Positions 17,132-25,876 of a stretch of DNA of 64,000 nt are shown piece by piece. Positions within the stretch are counted from its first letter, which is position 1. Each line of letters starts with the position of its first letter. The stretch is from NCBI RefSeq assembly GCF_000330725.2, contig NZ_AMZY02000004.1:1-64000 (forward strand). The letters are read 5' to 3'. A model generated the notes under the pieces. The model worked only from the letters and a program-made list of their open reading frames with translations. It searched no databases and was not told the DNA's origin. The stretch comes from Mariniradius saccharolyticus AK6. Lineage in GTDB: Bacteria > Bacteroidota > Bacteroidia > Cytophagales > Cyclobacteriaceae. Both the position numbers and the translations under genes were made by a program.

Positions 17132-17767
17132 TTAGAAAGACAGGTAAAACGAAAGCCTGTCGTACCACATTCCCCCTTTGTAGAAATGAAAAAGTACTTT
17201 GGCTAAATCTGATTGATAATTTTTGGTGGTGACCAGCAGGGTGCAGCGATGTTTGACCGCATAGGACCAAAAGTCCCCTATCCTCGTAAAGTTGAATTTT
17301 ATGAATGATGTCTCAGAAGTCGAGTTCGTAATCAATTGGATGATTTCCTGTTCTTCCCTTTGCTTCGACTTAGGGATAAAACTTGGAGAAATGATTGTGG
17401 CGCGGCTGTCTTTGATATTGTCTTGAAATAGTTCTACAAAATGATGAATTAACCTTGCAGATGCGGGGGTCCCGTCATAGTGAAAAAGTAGGCTTTCTGT
17501 CGACATTTCCTTGTCAAAAAGCAAAACCGGAACTTCGCAGGGTTCCTCTTCAAGGGCTTTTGGCTTTTCTTGCTTATGTAGCCAATCGAGTACCTCTGGC
17601 AAATGCGCGGTAAAAAGCGTTGGACCTTGTTCAGGACTGCACATCAATCCTTTACCCCCTTTATTCAGATGAACAGGGAAACTCTTTGGGAGTCGTTCGC
17701 AAAAATGGGGGGATACTATCTCCTCCGGTACCGCAAACTTTACTAATTGGTCAACTTTCGCCTGCAT
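17132..17767 (-). CDS. Universal stress protein-like, divergent
   Basis: The C-terminal half resembles a UspA-fold domain: ESLLFHYDGTPASARLIHHFVEL is like the start of a second Usp domain, and HRCTLLVTTK is like its late strand. The N-terminal half is poorly conserved. The open frame extends to an ATG at 17824. A TAGCTTTG box at 17795-17788 and an FNR-type palindrome at 17841-17852 instead favour the ATG at 17767 (MQAKVDQLVKF), giving 211 residues. It sits directly upstream of ccoI on the same strand. Control of Usp genes by FNR-type regulators is known in other bacteria. Ligand and role are unknown. Confidence 0.7.
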   Translation of the reverse strand: MQAKVDQLVKFAVPEEIVSPHFCERLPKSFPVHLNKGGKGLMCSPEQGPTLFTAHLPEVLDWLHKQEKPKALEEEPCEVPVLLFDKEMSTESLLFHYDGTPASARLIHHFVELFQDNIKDSRATIISPSFIPKSKQREEQEIIQLITNSTSETSFIKFNFTRIGDFWSYAVKHRCTLLVTTKNYQSDLAKVLFHFYKGGMWYDRLSFYLSF

Positions 17768-17787
17768 AATTCCACATTCAACAGTTA

Positions 17788-17795
17788 CAAAGCTA
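17788..17795 (-). promoter_or_regulatory. -7 promoter box of the stress gene
   Basis: On the minus strand this reads TAGCTTTG, a perfect match to the Bacteroidota TAnnTTTG -7 consensus. No -33 TTG lies at the usual distance, which fits an activator-dependent promoter. The predicted start is about 17783, sixteen nt before the ATG at 17767. Confidence 0.5.
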
Positions 17796-17840
17796 TCGAG
17801 GCAGGCAAACTTTGGCGGTGACATTAAAAAGGTTCAAATA

Positions 17841-17852
17841 TGATTAATGTCA
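17841..17852. promoter_or_regulatory. FNR-type site of the universal-stress-like gene
   Basis: TGATTAATGTCA (TGACATTAATCA on the other strand) fits TGAY-N4-RTCA. Its centre is 51.5 nt from the start of the TAGCTTTG box, identical to the geometry before hemN. Confidence 0.6.
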
Positions 17853-17961
17853 TGTTTTTTTTTGGCTAGATAGCGGAATAGCTAAATCGTATCTATACTC
17901 CGGTGTTCCTGACTGATTGTTTTTCTTGGATTCTTTGCGAAATTGGAGTAAAATCAATCCG

Positions 17962-18633
17962 ATGAAAAAGCCTGTACTAATAGCCATTTTTACCCATTTC
18001 TGGCTCAGCCTTGCTGCCCAAGAAATCGATTTGTTCAATGGCAAAAACCTGGACGGCTGGTACATGGACGTTCCCGACCTAGATAGGGACTCGAAGCTGA
18101 GAAAACCTTTTCTGGTTCGCGACGGCAAGCTCGTCAGTTTGGGCACGCCCAACGGACACCTGCTGACGGAAAAGGAATTTGAGAACTATCGCCTGGAAGT
18201 GGAATACCGCTTTGCCGGCAAACCCGGAAACTGCGGCGTGCTCGTCCACGCTTCCCGGCCGCGCGCTTTGTACGGCATGTTTCCCCAATCCATAGAAGTG
18301 CAAATGATGCATGAAAACGCCGGGGATTTTTGGTGTATTGTCGAGGATATCCAAGTCGAGCATATGGAAAAAAGGCGCGGACCAAAGGAAAACTGGGGCA
18401 TCACCGAAGGCAAGGAAAGGCGCATCATCAACCTGACCGACGGCTCCGAAAAGCCCCTCGGGGAGTGGAACCGCATGGTGATCGAATGCAAAGCCGACCG
18501 CATTACGGTTTGGGTCAACGGTGACCTGGTCAACGACGGCTTCGGTGCTACGGCTCGAAGAGGAAAAATTGCATTGCAAGCCGAGGGTGCCGAAGTGGAG
18601 TTCAGAAAGGTGGTTTTGACGCCGCTTCAATAG
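17962..18633 (+). CDS. Secreted DUF1080 (3-keto-disaccharide hydrolase-like) protein
   Basis: The start at 17962 gives a signal peptide (MKKPVLIAIFTHFWLSLAAQ) and a mature protein of about 203 residues. It opens EIDLFNGKNLDGWYMDVPD, the DUF1080 hallmark. The jelly-roll fold of this family binds carbohydrate, and members have been assigned 3-keto-glycoside hydrolase activity. Later motifs such as CGVLVHAS and IEVQMMHENAGDFWCI fit. It is likely periplasmic. It is not beside other sugar genes here; the exported Gfo/Idh/MocA protein 11 kb away is a possible functional partner, but no link is shown. Confidence 0.85.
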   Translation: MKKPVLIAIFTHFWLSLAAQEIDLFNGKNLDGWYMDVPDLDRDSKLRKPFLVRDGKLVSLGTPNGHLLTEKEFENYRLEVEYRFAGKPGNCGVLVHASRPRALYGMFPQSIEVQMMHENAGDFWCIVEDIQVEHMEKRRGPKENWGITEGKERRIINLTDGSEKPLGEWNRMVIECKADRITVWVNGDLVNDGFGATARRGKIALQAEGAEVEFRKVVLTPLQ

Positions 18634-18666
18634 CGATCCCAAACAGATTCAGCAAAACAGAATCGG

Positions 18667-19500
18667 TCATCTCCACCGATTGTGACTCCAGAGGTAGAGT
18701 TCCGGATAGGCACGGATATTTTTTTCCGTCAACTCAATAAACTTGTGGGTGATGCTTTGTGCCGGACTATCCGTGTAGGGTGGATTTTCTACCAATTGAT
18801 AGGTATAGATATAATGTCCCCGCTTTGGCTTTTGGACATCGGCGTAGACGGCGGCAAGTCCATAGCGCTTGGCCATCTTTTCCGGACCTTCATAGAAATA
18901 CGTCTCCCGGTTCATAAACGTGGTTACGTATTTGGTCTCCGCCTGATGGGGCCGTTGGTCAGCCGCCAACCCAATCAACCTCGGCACGTTTCTGTTTTTC
19001 AAATAATTTCGGGTGAAGTCATCTTTATCCACCAGCGTGCCCCCGAAGCGACCGCGGATTTCCTTCATCAAGTTGTCGAAAAATTGATTGGTTACCCGAT
19101 GATAGACCGTTTCCAATCGTGTGTCGACTGCTGCCTTGAATGCCAAAGTTTGCCCTTCCCAATGAAAAAAATGGGCAGCCAATCCCAGTACAATTTCCCC
19201 TTTGTCCAGCCGGTCTTTGATGATGTGTGGGTTTCGGATCACAAAACGCCTGTTGATCTCCTCACTTGACATGGTATAGAGCTTGATGGTCTCCGCAAAC
19301 GAATCGGTCAGGTTTCGGTAAAATTTCCTTTCGATCCGTCTTCGTTCCTTCGCCGATTTTTCGGGAAAAGCGAAGGCCAAATTTTCGCCAACGATTTTCC
19401 TCCTGTACCTGATCACATAATATCCCACAAGAAACACGAAATCCGTCACCAAATACAAGGCCCACAACGGCAGCAATGATATCAAGCGAAAGAAACCCAT
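18667..19500 (-). CDS. Lipid A biosynthesis acyltransferase (LpxL/HtrB family)
   Basis: The 277-residue protein has an N-terminal membrane anchor (ISLLPLWALYLVTDFVFLVGYY) and the family catalytic HX4(D/E) motif in AAHFFHWEGQ. It continues with AADQRPHQAE and YLWSHNRWR near the end, all characteristic of LpxL/LpxM-type enzymes. These add secondary acyl chains to lipid A on the inner leaflet of the inner membrane, using acyl-ACP. It is transcribed alone, head to head with the ECF sigma gene and tail to tail with the DUF1080 gene. Chain-length specificity cannot be judged. Confidence 0.9.
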   Translation of the reverse strand: MGFFRLISLLPLWALYLVTDFVFLVGYYVIRYRRKIVGENLAFAFPEKSAKERRRIERKFYRNLTDSFAETIKLYTMSSEEINRRFVIRNPHIIKDRLDKGEIVLGLAAHFFHWEGQTLAFKAAVDTRLETVYHRVTNQFFDNLMKEIRGRFGGTLVDKDDFTRNYLKNRNVPRLIGLAADQRPHQAETKYVTTFMNRETYFYEGPEKMAKRYGLAAVYADVQKPKRGHYIYTYQLVENPPYTDSPAQSITHKFIELTEKNIRAYPELYLWSHNRWR

Positions 19501-19611
19501 AAATGATTGAGCGACAGCAGGGAGTTTGGAAAGGCGGCAAAATAAGGCAAAAGACCTGAATTAATCAGAAAAATTAGGGATAAATTCGGCTCTTGATTAC
19601 TTTTGAAGGCT

Positions 19612-20208
19612 ATGTCCGAGGTCCAGCGCAAAAAATACTCCGAGCAGGAAAAGAACCATGTTTTCGACAAGGAATTTATGCCACACATAGATTCCATGTA
19701 CAATTTTGCCTTCCGGCTGACATTTGACGAGGACGATGCCAAAGACCTTGTCCAAGATACCTACCTCAAAGCCTATCGGTTCATCAATTCGTTTGAGCAG
19801 GGAACCAATGCCAAGGCTTGGCTTTTCCGCATCCTGAAAAACTCCTTTATCAATGACTACAGGCGTAAGAGCAAGCAGCCTGCGAAAGTTGATTATCAGG
19901 AAGTTGAAACTTATTACAACTCGGATGATGTTGACTACACCAGTACGACTGACCTCCGGGTGGATGCCGTAAAGGATATGCTTGGAGATGAAATCTCCAA
20001 CGCCCTCAACAGCCTGGCCGTGGACTTCAGGACTGTGATCATCTTGGCGGACTTGGAGGGATTCACCTATGAGGAAATGGCAAAGATCTTGGATATCCCG
20101 ATCGGTACCGTCCGGTCCAGATTGCACAGAGCGAGGAACTTATTGAAGGACCAGCTTCGTTCTTATGCCAAAACCATGGGATACAACACAGAAGATGAAG
20201 AAGAGTAA
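19612..20208 (+). CDS. ECF RNA polymerase sigma factor
   Basis: The 198-residue sigma-70-family factor shows region 2 (DAKDLVQDTYLKAYRFINSF...AWLFRILKNSFINDYRRK) and region 4 (LEGFTYEEMAKILDIPIGTVRSRLHRARNLLK). ATG at 19612 is taken; an upstream TTG is rejected. A small Cys-rich gene 46 nt downstream looks like its anti-sigma factor, so the pair resembles SigR/RsrA-type redox-responsive systems. That analogy is inference. gmk and nadD follow closely and may share its transcript. Confidence 0.92.
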   Translation: MSEVQRKKYSEQEKNHVFDKEFMPHIDSMYNFAFRLTFDEDDAKDLVQDTYLKAYRFINSFEQGTNAKAWLFRILKNSFINDYRRKSKQPAKVDYQEVETYYNSDDVDYTSTTDLRVDAVKDMLGDEISNALNSLAVDFRTVIILADLEGFTYEEMAKILDIPIGTVRSRLHRARNLLKDQLRSYAKTMGYNTEDEEE

Positions 20209-20254
20209 GCCACATAAAAGAAAGGATTAATCACCGCTTAGATTACTGATTACG

Positions 20255-20524
20255 ATGGAAGAAAATTTACCGATGGGAGAAAAAAAGCTTTCTTGCGCTG
20301 ACGTCAGCAAGTGTTTCCAGTTGCTGGAGAGCATTTTGGACGGAGAAAACGTTCCCAACTCCCAAGCCATGCTCCAGGAAAAACTGGCCAAATGCGAACC
20401 CTGCTTCAAGCATTTCCACCTCGAGCAAGCTATCAGGGAAGTGCTCAAAAACAAATGCACCAAGCATTGTGTCCCCAATGAATTGATCGCCAACATCCGG
20501 GAGAAAATCCAGGAAATTAAATAG
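20255..20524 (+). CDS. Putative zinc-binding anti-sigma factor
   Basis: The 89-residue soluble protein has CADVSKC near residue 14, CEPC near residue 48, and two further Cys in KCTKHC. Helices around CEPCFKHFHLEQAIREVLK match the short ZAS-type anti-sigma layout, in which a CxxC pair and upstream ligands hold zinc. It has no membrane segment. It lies between the ECF sigma gene and gmk with 6 nt to the next gene. A thiol-disulfide switch releasing the sigma factor is plausible by analogy with RsrA, but the canonical HxxxCxxC is not exact: KLAKCEPC has no His at the expected place. Confidence 0.75.
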   Translation: MEENLPMGEKKLSCADVSKCFQLLESILDGENVPNSQAMLQEKLAKCEPCFKHFHLEQAIREVLKNKCTKHCVPNELIANIREKIQEIK

Positions 20525-20530
20525 GCGGAC

Positions 20531-21103
20531 ATGTCAGCAGGAAAAGCAATCATTTTTTCGGCTCCATCAGGCTCTGGCAAAACGACCATAGTCCGGCATC
20601 TTCTCCAAAAATTCCCCAATCTGGGTTTTTCCATTTCGGCCTCGACCCGTGACAAGCGCGGTCGGACAGAAACACATGGCAAAGACTACTACTTTTTGAG
20701 TCCTGAGGAATTCAAGCAAAAAATCGACGAAGACGCATTTATCGAGTGGGAAGAAGTCTACGAAGGCAACTTCTATGGCACTCTCAAAGAAGAAATCGAG
20801 CGTTTGTGGGCGAGTGGCAAACACGTGATATTTGACGTGGATGTCAAAGGTGGCATCAACCTCAAGAAATATTTTGGGGACAAGGCCTTGGCGATCTTTG
20901 TCAAAGTCCCTTCCCTCGAGGTTCTTCAAGAAAGGCTAAAGGACCGTGGCACAGAATCGGACGAAAGCTTGTCTAGGAGGTTGTACAAAGCCAAATTCGA
21001 AATGGGCTTCCAGGACAAGTTTGATGTCACCATCCTCAACGACGATATGGCAAAATCCTTTGCCGAAGCAGAGCGACTTGTCGGCGATTTTCTCACCAAA
21101 TAA
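20531..21103 (+). CDS. gmk: Guanylate kinase
   Basis: This enzyme phosphorylates GMP to GDP with ATP in the cytosol. The 190-residue length is standard. The P-loop [12 protein letters not shown] lies at about 8-19, the GMP-binding segment [20 protein letters not shown] follows, and [11 protein letters not shown] and [16 protein letters not shown] form the rest of the signature. It is 6 nt after the anti-sigma gene and 13 nt before nadD, so these genes are probably one transcript. Confidence 0.96.
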   Translation: MSAGKAIIFSAPSGSGKTTIVRHLLQKFPNLGFSISASTRDKRGRTETHGKDYYFLSPEEFKQKIDEDAFIEWEEVYEGNFYGTLKEEIERLWASGKHVIFDVDVKGGINLKKYFGDKALAIFVKVPSLEVLQERLKDRGTESDESLSRRLYKAKFEMGFQDKFDVTILNDDMAKSFAEAERLVGDFLTK

Positions 21104-21116
21104 TCAAACACTTCCT

Positions 21117-21683
21117 TTGAAAATCGGTTTGTTTTTTGGATCTTTTAATCCCATTCATATCGGACATTTGGTCATTGCCAATGTGATGCAGGACCGGACG
21201 GATTTGGATGAAGTGTGGTTTGTGGTCAGTCCACAAAACCCGTTCAAGAAACAAAGTGCACTTTTGCACGAATTTGATCGGCTTAAAATGGTAGAGCTCG
21301 CCATTGCCGATCATTTTTATTTTAGGGCCACAGACGTCGAATTCCGGATGCCAAGGCCCAGCTACACCGTGGACACACTGGCATTTTTATCTGACAAATA
21401 TCCACAGCATCAGTTTAAGTTGATCGTGGGTGCAGACAACCTGACCCATTTTCAAAAGTGGAAAAACCATGAAGTGATCCTGGAACAATACGGACTGTAT
21501 GTCTATCCAAGACCAGGGGAAAAAAAGCTACCGGGGCATCCCAACATCCGCTATGTGGAAGCGCCATTGATGGAAATTTCCGCGACTTACATCCGCGATT
21601 CGATCAGGCAAGGCCATTCTGTCAGATACCTGCTGCCCGAGGCGGTTGAAGATTATATCCGGGACAAGAAATTGTACCAGTAG
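21117..21683 (+). CDS. nadD: Nicotinate-nucleotide adenylyltransferase, TTG start
   Basis: This enzyme transfers AMP from ATP to nicotinate mononucleotide in NAD synthesis. The 188-residue protein begins KIGLFFGSFNPIHIGHL after the initiator, the nucleotidyltransferase (H/T)xGH motif, and ends with ISATYIRDSIRQG. No ATG lies between the gmk stop (21103) and this motif. TTG at 21117 is the only start compatible with the family N-terminus; a start further upstream would read through gmk in another frame. Coupling to gmk is implied by the 13-nt gap. Confidence 0.9.
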   Translation: MKIGLFFGSFNPIHIGHLVIANVMQDRTDLDEVWFVVSPQNPFKKQSALLHEFDRLKMVELAIADHFYFRATDVEFRMPRPSYTVDTLAFLSDKYPQHQFKLIVGADNLTHFQKWKNHEVILEQYGLYVYPRPGEKKLPGHPNIRYVEAPLMEISATYIRDSIRQGHSVRYLLPEAVEDYIRDKKLYQ

Positions 21684-21803
21684 CCGATTTGCAAAAAATC
21701 CCAAAATTGATCTTCGATTTTGTTGAATCTGAGGATTTTAGGTTTCTTATTTTTTCTCTCTTCCCGATCCTTGCCCTAATTTTATGTTCAAACAACCCAT
21801 GTG

Positions 21804-22748
21804 ATGAAACGCGGATGGATATTGATGTGCATTTTTCTTTGCTCATGCGAGGGACTTTTTGATGGAGATCGCGTACCCGCCAATGTCTACAAAAGGAAAA
21901 CGATCCAAGAAATCAAATCCGGACCCGCATACATTGGCGTATGGTCCTATGTCGACACCTATGGCAACTTGAGACATCGCTTTTACCTGGAATTGCTTCT
22001 GGGAAATGCTACGGAAACTCTCATGCCCGCAGACGACGTCCTGATCTGCGAGTTGCTTTCGACCCTGATTGTCAATCCAAGCTGGACTGATTCACCCTGT
22101 GTGCTGGGCTACCATGACAAATTTTTGGCTTTTGGAAATATTGGCGGTAGTTATCGCATGCACGTTGAGATCGACGGGGAAATCAAAGAACGGCATCCCG
22201 ATGACCCGATTGATTGGAAGGCATTTGCGCCTAGTTCGATCCGAAAGGGGAATTTCTGCACGAATCAATGGCAGCCCTTTAATGGAACCCCTCCCCTTGC
22301 ATCCACAATCTGGAGATGGGTGGGCTTTGTTTCGGATGGGGGGCGTATTTACTCCCGACCCGCATGCGAAGACCAAGAGGTCAGGCTGACCTTTGAGGAC
22401 GAATTACTTTCGGCCTCCGAATTCGCCTTTATCCCCCATCCCGAGGCGAAAAGAACAAGGATGACGTCCAAAGTATGGCAAAGCAATGGGCTGTGGGCAG
22501 ACGTTTACATCCCAATTGATAACTCCCGCCTTAGGATCGATTCAGCCTTATTCCACCCACCAAAATCTCCCGGGCCAGTTATTCCTATCAATTCCTTCGA
22601 AGGGGTCACTTGGGAGATGAAGCACAAATTCGACAGCCTCAATCTTTTGCTCAAACCCAACGACACCGTATACTATCGGATCGATTTTGGCACGCTCGTA
22701 CTGACCAACCCACGCCGCGGTCTAAGCGCACTTTTTGATGTCCGATAA
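21804..22748 (+). CDS. Lipoprotein of unknown function
   Basis: The 314-residue protein has a short type II signal (MKRGWILMCIFLCSC) with the lipobox ending in Cys15, so a lipid-anchored envelope protein is expected. The start at 21804 is used rather than GTG at 21801. I recognise no domain. The sequence is rich in aromatic residues and short beta-like stretches (YIGVWSYVDTYGNLRHRFYLEL; DTVYYRIDFGTLVLTN). It lies between nadD and a lipid kinase gene with no evident functional tie. Confidence 0.75.
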   Translation: MKRGWILMCIFLCSCEGLFDGDRVPANVYKRKTIQEIKSGPAYIGVWSYVDTYGNLRHRFYLELLLGNATETLMPADDVLICELLSTLIVNPSWTDSPCVLGYHDKFLAFGNIGGSYRMHVEIDGEIKERHPDDPIDWKAFAPSSIRKGNFCTNQWQPFNGTPPLASTIWRWVGFVSDGGRIYSRPACEDQEVRLTFEDELLSASEFAFIPHPEAKRTRMTSKVWQSNGLWADVYIPIDNSRLRIDSALFHPPKSPGPVIPINSFEGVTWEMKHKFDSLNLLLKPNDTVYYRIDFGTLVLTNPRRGLSALFDVR

Positions 22749-22778
22749 ATCCCGCTACATTTGGATCAAACGGGGAAA

Positions 22779-23690
22779 ATGCAAGGAAAAAAGCTCATTG
22801 CCTTTATCATTCATGGCAAAATAGCGGCCAAAGAGAAGTTAGCCGAAAAAGCCCAAACACTTTTCCAAGGGCTTGGCCCCCTCATATTTGTCGTCACACA
22901 ATCAGAAAAAAATGCGACGCTTTGTGCTATCGAAGCAATCGAAAGCGGAGCCAGTGTCTTGATTGCCGTGGGCGGAGACGGTACTGTCAATGAAGTTGCT
23001 AATGCCATTCTTTTTCACCCCAACCGAAGCAAGTTAAAGATGGGCATCCTGCCTTTTGGCAAGGGGAATGATTTTGTCAGGAGTCTGGGTATCCGACGGG
23101 ATTTGACAATGCTTTGCGATAACATCAAACTGGGCAAATCAAAAACCATCGATGCCGGAAAATTGGAATTTGTAGGCAAAGAAGGAGAAACATCACAGCG
23201 CTACTTTGTCAATATCGCCGATGTCGGCTTGGGCGGGCTGGCCACCCAAATGTTGCGCGCCGGAAAGCCATTGTGGAGTTCCAACCTCACCTATTTTTTG
23301 GTTATCATCAAGTCATTCATGAAATATCGTCTTGCCAACGTCAGATTCAGCTCCCATGGATTTTACCATGAAGGAAAAGTCATGAGCATCTGTATGGCCA
23401 ATGGAAGGTATTTTGCCAGTGGTCTTGGCATAGCACCGGAAGCCAAACTGGACGATGGCAAACTCGATTGGGTGATCTTGGGTGAAATTTCAATCTGGGA
23501 TTATCTGAAAAACATTCCGAGACTCAAGCGGGCAAAAAAAATCCGGCATCCGGAAGTTTCTTATCATCGGGGAACCGAATGCAACATTTCCTCAGATGTT
23601 CCGCTCCCAATCGATATGGACGGGGAATTTGTCGGGTACACGCCAATGAGGTGTCAGGTGGAATCCCTGGTTTTGGAAATTATTGCTTGA
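22779..23690 (+). CDS. YegS/DgkB-family lipid kinase
   Basis: The 303-residue protein has the diacylglycerol kinase catalytic domain. VLIAVGGDGTVNEVANAI is the nucleotide-binding signature, followed by LPFGKGNDFVRSLG and, near the end, DVPLPIDMDGEFVG. The start at 22779 is preferred over a TTG at 22761. It probably phosphorylates a lipid such as diacylglycerol at the membrane surface. It follows the lipoprotein gene by 30 nt and may share its transcript. Its substrate cannot be determined from sequence. Confidence 0.88.
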   Translation: MQGKKLIAFIIHGKIAAKEKLAEKAQTLFQGLGPLIFVVTQSEKNATLCAIEAIESGASVLIAVGGDGTVNEVANAILFHPNRSKLKMGILPFGKGNDFVRSLGIRRDLTMLCDNIKLGKSKTIDAGKLEFVGKEGETSQRYFVNIADVGLGGLATQMLRAGKPLWSSNLTYFLVIIKSFMKYRLANVRFSSHGFYHEGKVMSICMANGRYFASGLGIAPEAKLDDGKLDWVILGEISIWDYLKNIPRLKRAKKIRHPEVSYHRGTECNISSDVPLPIDMDGEFVGYTPMRCQVESLVLEIIA

Positions 23691-23846
23691 CCAATTTCCC
23701 GCACAAATTCTTTTTTTTAAGGCTTTTGTCTAATTCGGTTCAGTAAAAAACTGATTTTTATCATTAGGCCCCCAAAAAATAAAGAGACAAGTTTCTTAGG
23801 CCCACAAATGCTGGTAACTTCAAGAGAATTTTTATCAAAGACAACC

Positions 23847-24674
23847 ATGAAACAGCATTCTGATTTTAAGCCTGTAAGCCCCGAGGAATGGGAAAAGGCC
23901 TGGCAAGACCATTGGCAGGAAGCAGAAATGGACTATGAGCTTCCCAAATTATCAATAAAAGTCAGGGACGAACGGGACTTCCTGACCCAAACACGTACTC
24001 CGGAAAAGGAAAAACAAAGGATACAAAGGATCTCCAAGGAGTTTGAATCGGCAGTCAAGAAATTGAGCAAGGTCGGCCCGGCTGTGACCATATTTGGTTC
24101 AGCACGTTTTAAACCCGGCGATGACAACTATGAGCTTTCCCGAAAAACCGGGGAGGTTTTTGCCAAAGCCGGGTTTTCGGTCCTCACGGGCGGAGGTCCG
24201 GGAGCAATGGAAGCCGGTAACAAAGGCGCTTTTGAGGCAGGCGGAAGAAGCTATGGACTCAACATCATCTTGCCCAAAGAACAGTTCCCCAACCCCTATG
24301 TCCACAAGAGCATCGAGTTCAATTACTTCTTCATCCGCAAAGTCATGCTGGTCAAGTACTCCTGCGCCTTTATCGTCATGCCGGGAGGATTGGGGACTTT
24401 GGATGAACTCTTCGAAGCTGCGACCTTGATCCAATGCAAGAAAATCGGCCCTTTTCCATTGATTCTTGTCGGGAAGGAGTTTTGGAAAGGCTTGCGGGAT
24501 TTTGTAGGCTATATGGCTGGGCAGGGGGTATTTGCCCCCGAAGAAATCGGTTTTTCCAAAATCGTCGATACGCCCGAGGAAGCCGTTGATTTGGTGCTGA
24601 AAAGCCTGCCTCCCGATTTTCACAAAATCCTAGAAAAGGAGAAAAAGAAGCTCAAGCGAAGGATCAAAAAGTAG
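23847..24674 (+). CDS. LOG-family (TIGR00730) Rossmann-fold protein
   Basis: The 275-residue protein carries both LOG motifs: GGGPGAMEAGNKGA (the PGGxGxxxE-partner loop) and MPGGLGTLDELFEA. The family comprises cytokinin riboside 5'-monophosphate phosphoribohydrolases and related nucleotide-processing proteins. An N-terminal extension of about 75 charged residues precedes the fold, as in the longer bacterial class. ATG at 23808 is an alternative start; 23847 (MKQHSDFKP) fits the charged N-terminus better. It converges with dnaN across a shared hairpin terminator. Confidence 0.85.
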   Translation: MKQHSDFKPVSPEEWEKAWQDHWQEAEMDYELPKLSIKVRDERDFLTQTRTPEKEKQRIQRISKEFESAVKKLSKVGPAVTIFGSARFKPGDDNYELSRKTGEVFAKAGFSVLTGGGPGAMEAGNKGAFEAGGRSYGLNIILPKEQFPNPYVHKSIEFNYFFIRKVMLVKYSCAFIVMPGGLGTLDELFEAATLIQCKKIGPFPLILVGKEFWKGLRDFVGYMAGQGVFAPEEIGFSKIVDTPEEAVDLVLKSLPPDFHKILEKEKKKLKRRIKK

Positions 24675-24700
24675 GAGATTCTTTGACTTACAAACAAAGA

Positions 24701-24735
24701 AAAAAGGAACCCCAATTGGAGTTCCTTTCTCATTT
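24701..24735. terminator. Bidirectional terminator between LOG gene and dnaN
   Basis: A hairpin GGAAC-C-CCAATTGG-A-GTTCC at 24706-24725 is flanked by A runs on the left (T run for dnaN) and TTTCTCATTTT on the right. It serves both converging genes. Confidence 0.65.
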
Positions 24736-24751
24736 TATTCAAAAACCAATT

Positions 24752-25876
24752 TTATACATAGTTATTCAACATTACCGGCATCACGAGCATGAGGATGTCT
24801 TCGTTGTCACCTTTGTCGGAAGGCACGATCAGACCTGCACGGTTTGGCGCAGAGAACTTGAGCGTGACCTCTTTGGAAGAAAGGTTGTTGAGCATTTCGA
24901 CCAAGAATCGGGCATTGAAGCCGATTTCGATATCCTCCCCATCATGGTCACAAGACAGGCGCTCGTTGGCTTCGTTGGAGAAATCCAAGTCTTCTGCGGA
25001 GATTTGAAGCTCGCTTCCCGTCAATTTCAAGCGCACCTGATGGGTGGTTTTGTTGGCATAGATCGCGATCCTCCTCAATGAACCCAAAAACTCCAATCGA
25101 TCGATGGTCATGTGGTTGGGGTTGTCTACCGGGATGACGTTCTCATAATCGGGAAAACGCTCATCAATCAAGCGGCAGATCATTTTCGTATTGTTGAACT
25201 TGAAATAGGCATTGGAACTGTTGAATTCCACAGTCACGGGCACGTTTTCTGAAGGCAAAGTAGACTTCAGCAAATTGAGCGCCTTTCTTGGAATGATGAT
25301 ACTCGAGTCGTCTTTGGAAGCCACATCAACTCTTCTGTAGCGGACGAGCCTGTGGCCATCAGTCGCCACGAAGGTAGTATTCGTCTTGCTCAGATTGATG
25401 TACACACCCGTCATTGCAGGTCTCAGTTCGTCATTGCTGGTAGCAAAAATGGTGTTGCTGATCGCGCTGCTGAGAATCTCTGTGGACATATCCACTGCGG
25501 TGGCGTTGGTGACTGAAGGGATTTTTGGGAAATCCGTCGCATTCTCGCCCGCCAATTTGTATCGACCATTGTCGGAACTGATTTCGATGCTGTAGGTGTC
25601 CTGGTCGATGCTGAAAGTCACAGGCTGCTCGGGAAGGTTTTTGAGCGTCTCGATCAGGATTTTGGCAGGAACCGCAATATTGCCATCCTCCCGGGCTTCA
25701 ACGTCCAATTCGGTAATCATCGAAGTCTGCAAGTCAGAAGCGGTAACGGTCAATTTTCCACTTTTGATCTCAAAAAGGAAATTTTCCAAAATAGGCACCA
25801 CCGGATTGGTGGTTACGACACCGTTGATGGCTGAAAGTTGCTTGAGAAGTGCAGATGAAGAAACAATAAATTTCAT
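24752..25876 (-). CDS. dnaN: DNA polymerase III beta sliding clamp
   Basis: This is the 374-residue processivity clamp, made of three repeated clamp domains. The start MKFIVSSSALLKQLSAINGV and the end DILMLVMPVMLNNYV are typical; the latter contains the MLPxR-region equivalent (MPVML) of Bacteroidota clamps. It encircles DNA as a dimer and binds replication and repair proteins. It is monocistronic here, away from dnaA, as is usual in this phylum. Confidence 0.97.
   Translation of the reverse strand: MKFIVSSSALLKQLSAINGVVTTNPVVPILENFLFEIKSGKLTVTASDLQTSMITELDVEAREDGNIAVPAKILIETLKNLPEQPVTFSIDQDTYSIEISSDNGRYKLAGENATDFPKIPSVTNATAVDMSTEILSSAISNTIFATSNDELRPAMTGVYINLSKTNTTFVATDGHRLVRYRRVDVASKDDSSIIIPRKALNLLKSTLPSENVPVTVEFNSSNAYFKFNNTKMICRLIDERFPDYENVIPVDNPNHMTIDRLEFLGSLRRIAIYANKTTHQVRLKLTGSELQISAEDLDFSNEANERLSCDHDGEDIEIGFNARFLVEMLNNLSSKEVTLKFSAPNRAGLIVPSDKGDNEDILMLVMPVMLNNYV

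Noticed and set aside
17768-17824. Longer N-terminus of the universal-stress-like gene
   Set aside because: It would place the start only 17 nt from the FNR-type site and upstream of the predicted transcription start; the ATG at 17767 is preferred, though not proven.
19598-19605. TACTTTTG, a perfect -7 box match before the ECF sigma gene
   Set aside because: It lies only 6 nt before the start codon and has no -33 TTG at a usable distance, so it may be chance; not called as a promoter.
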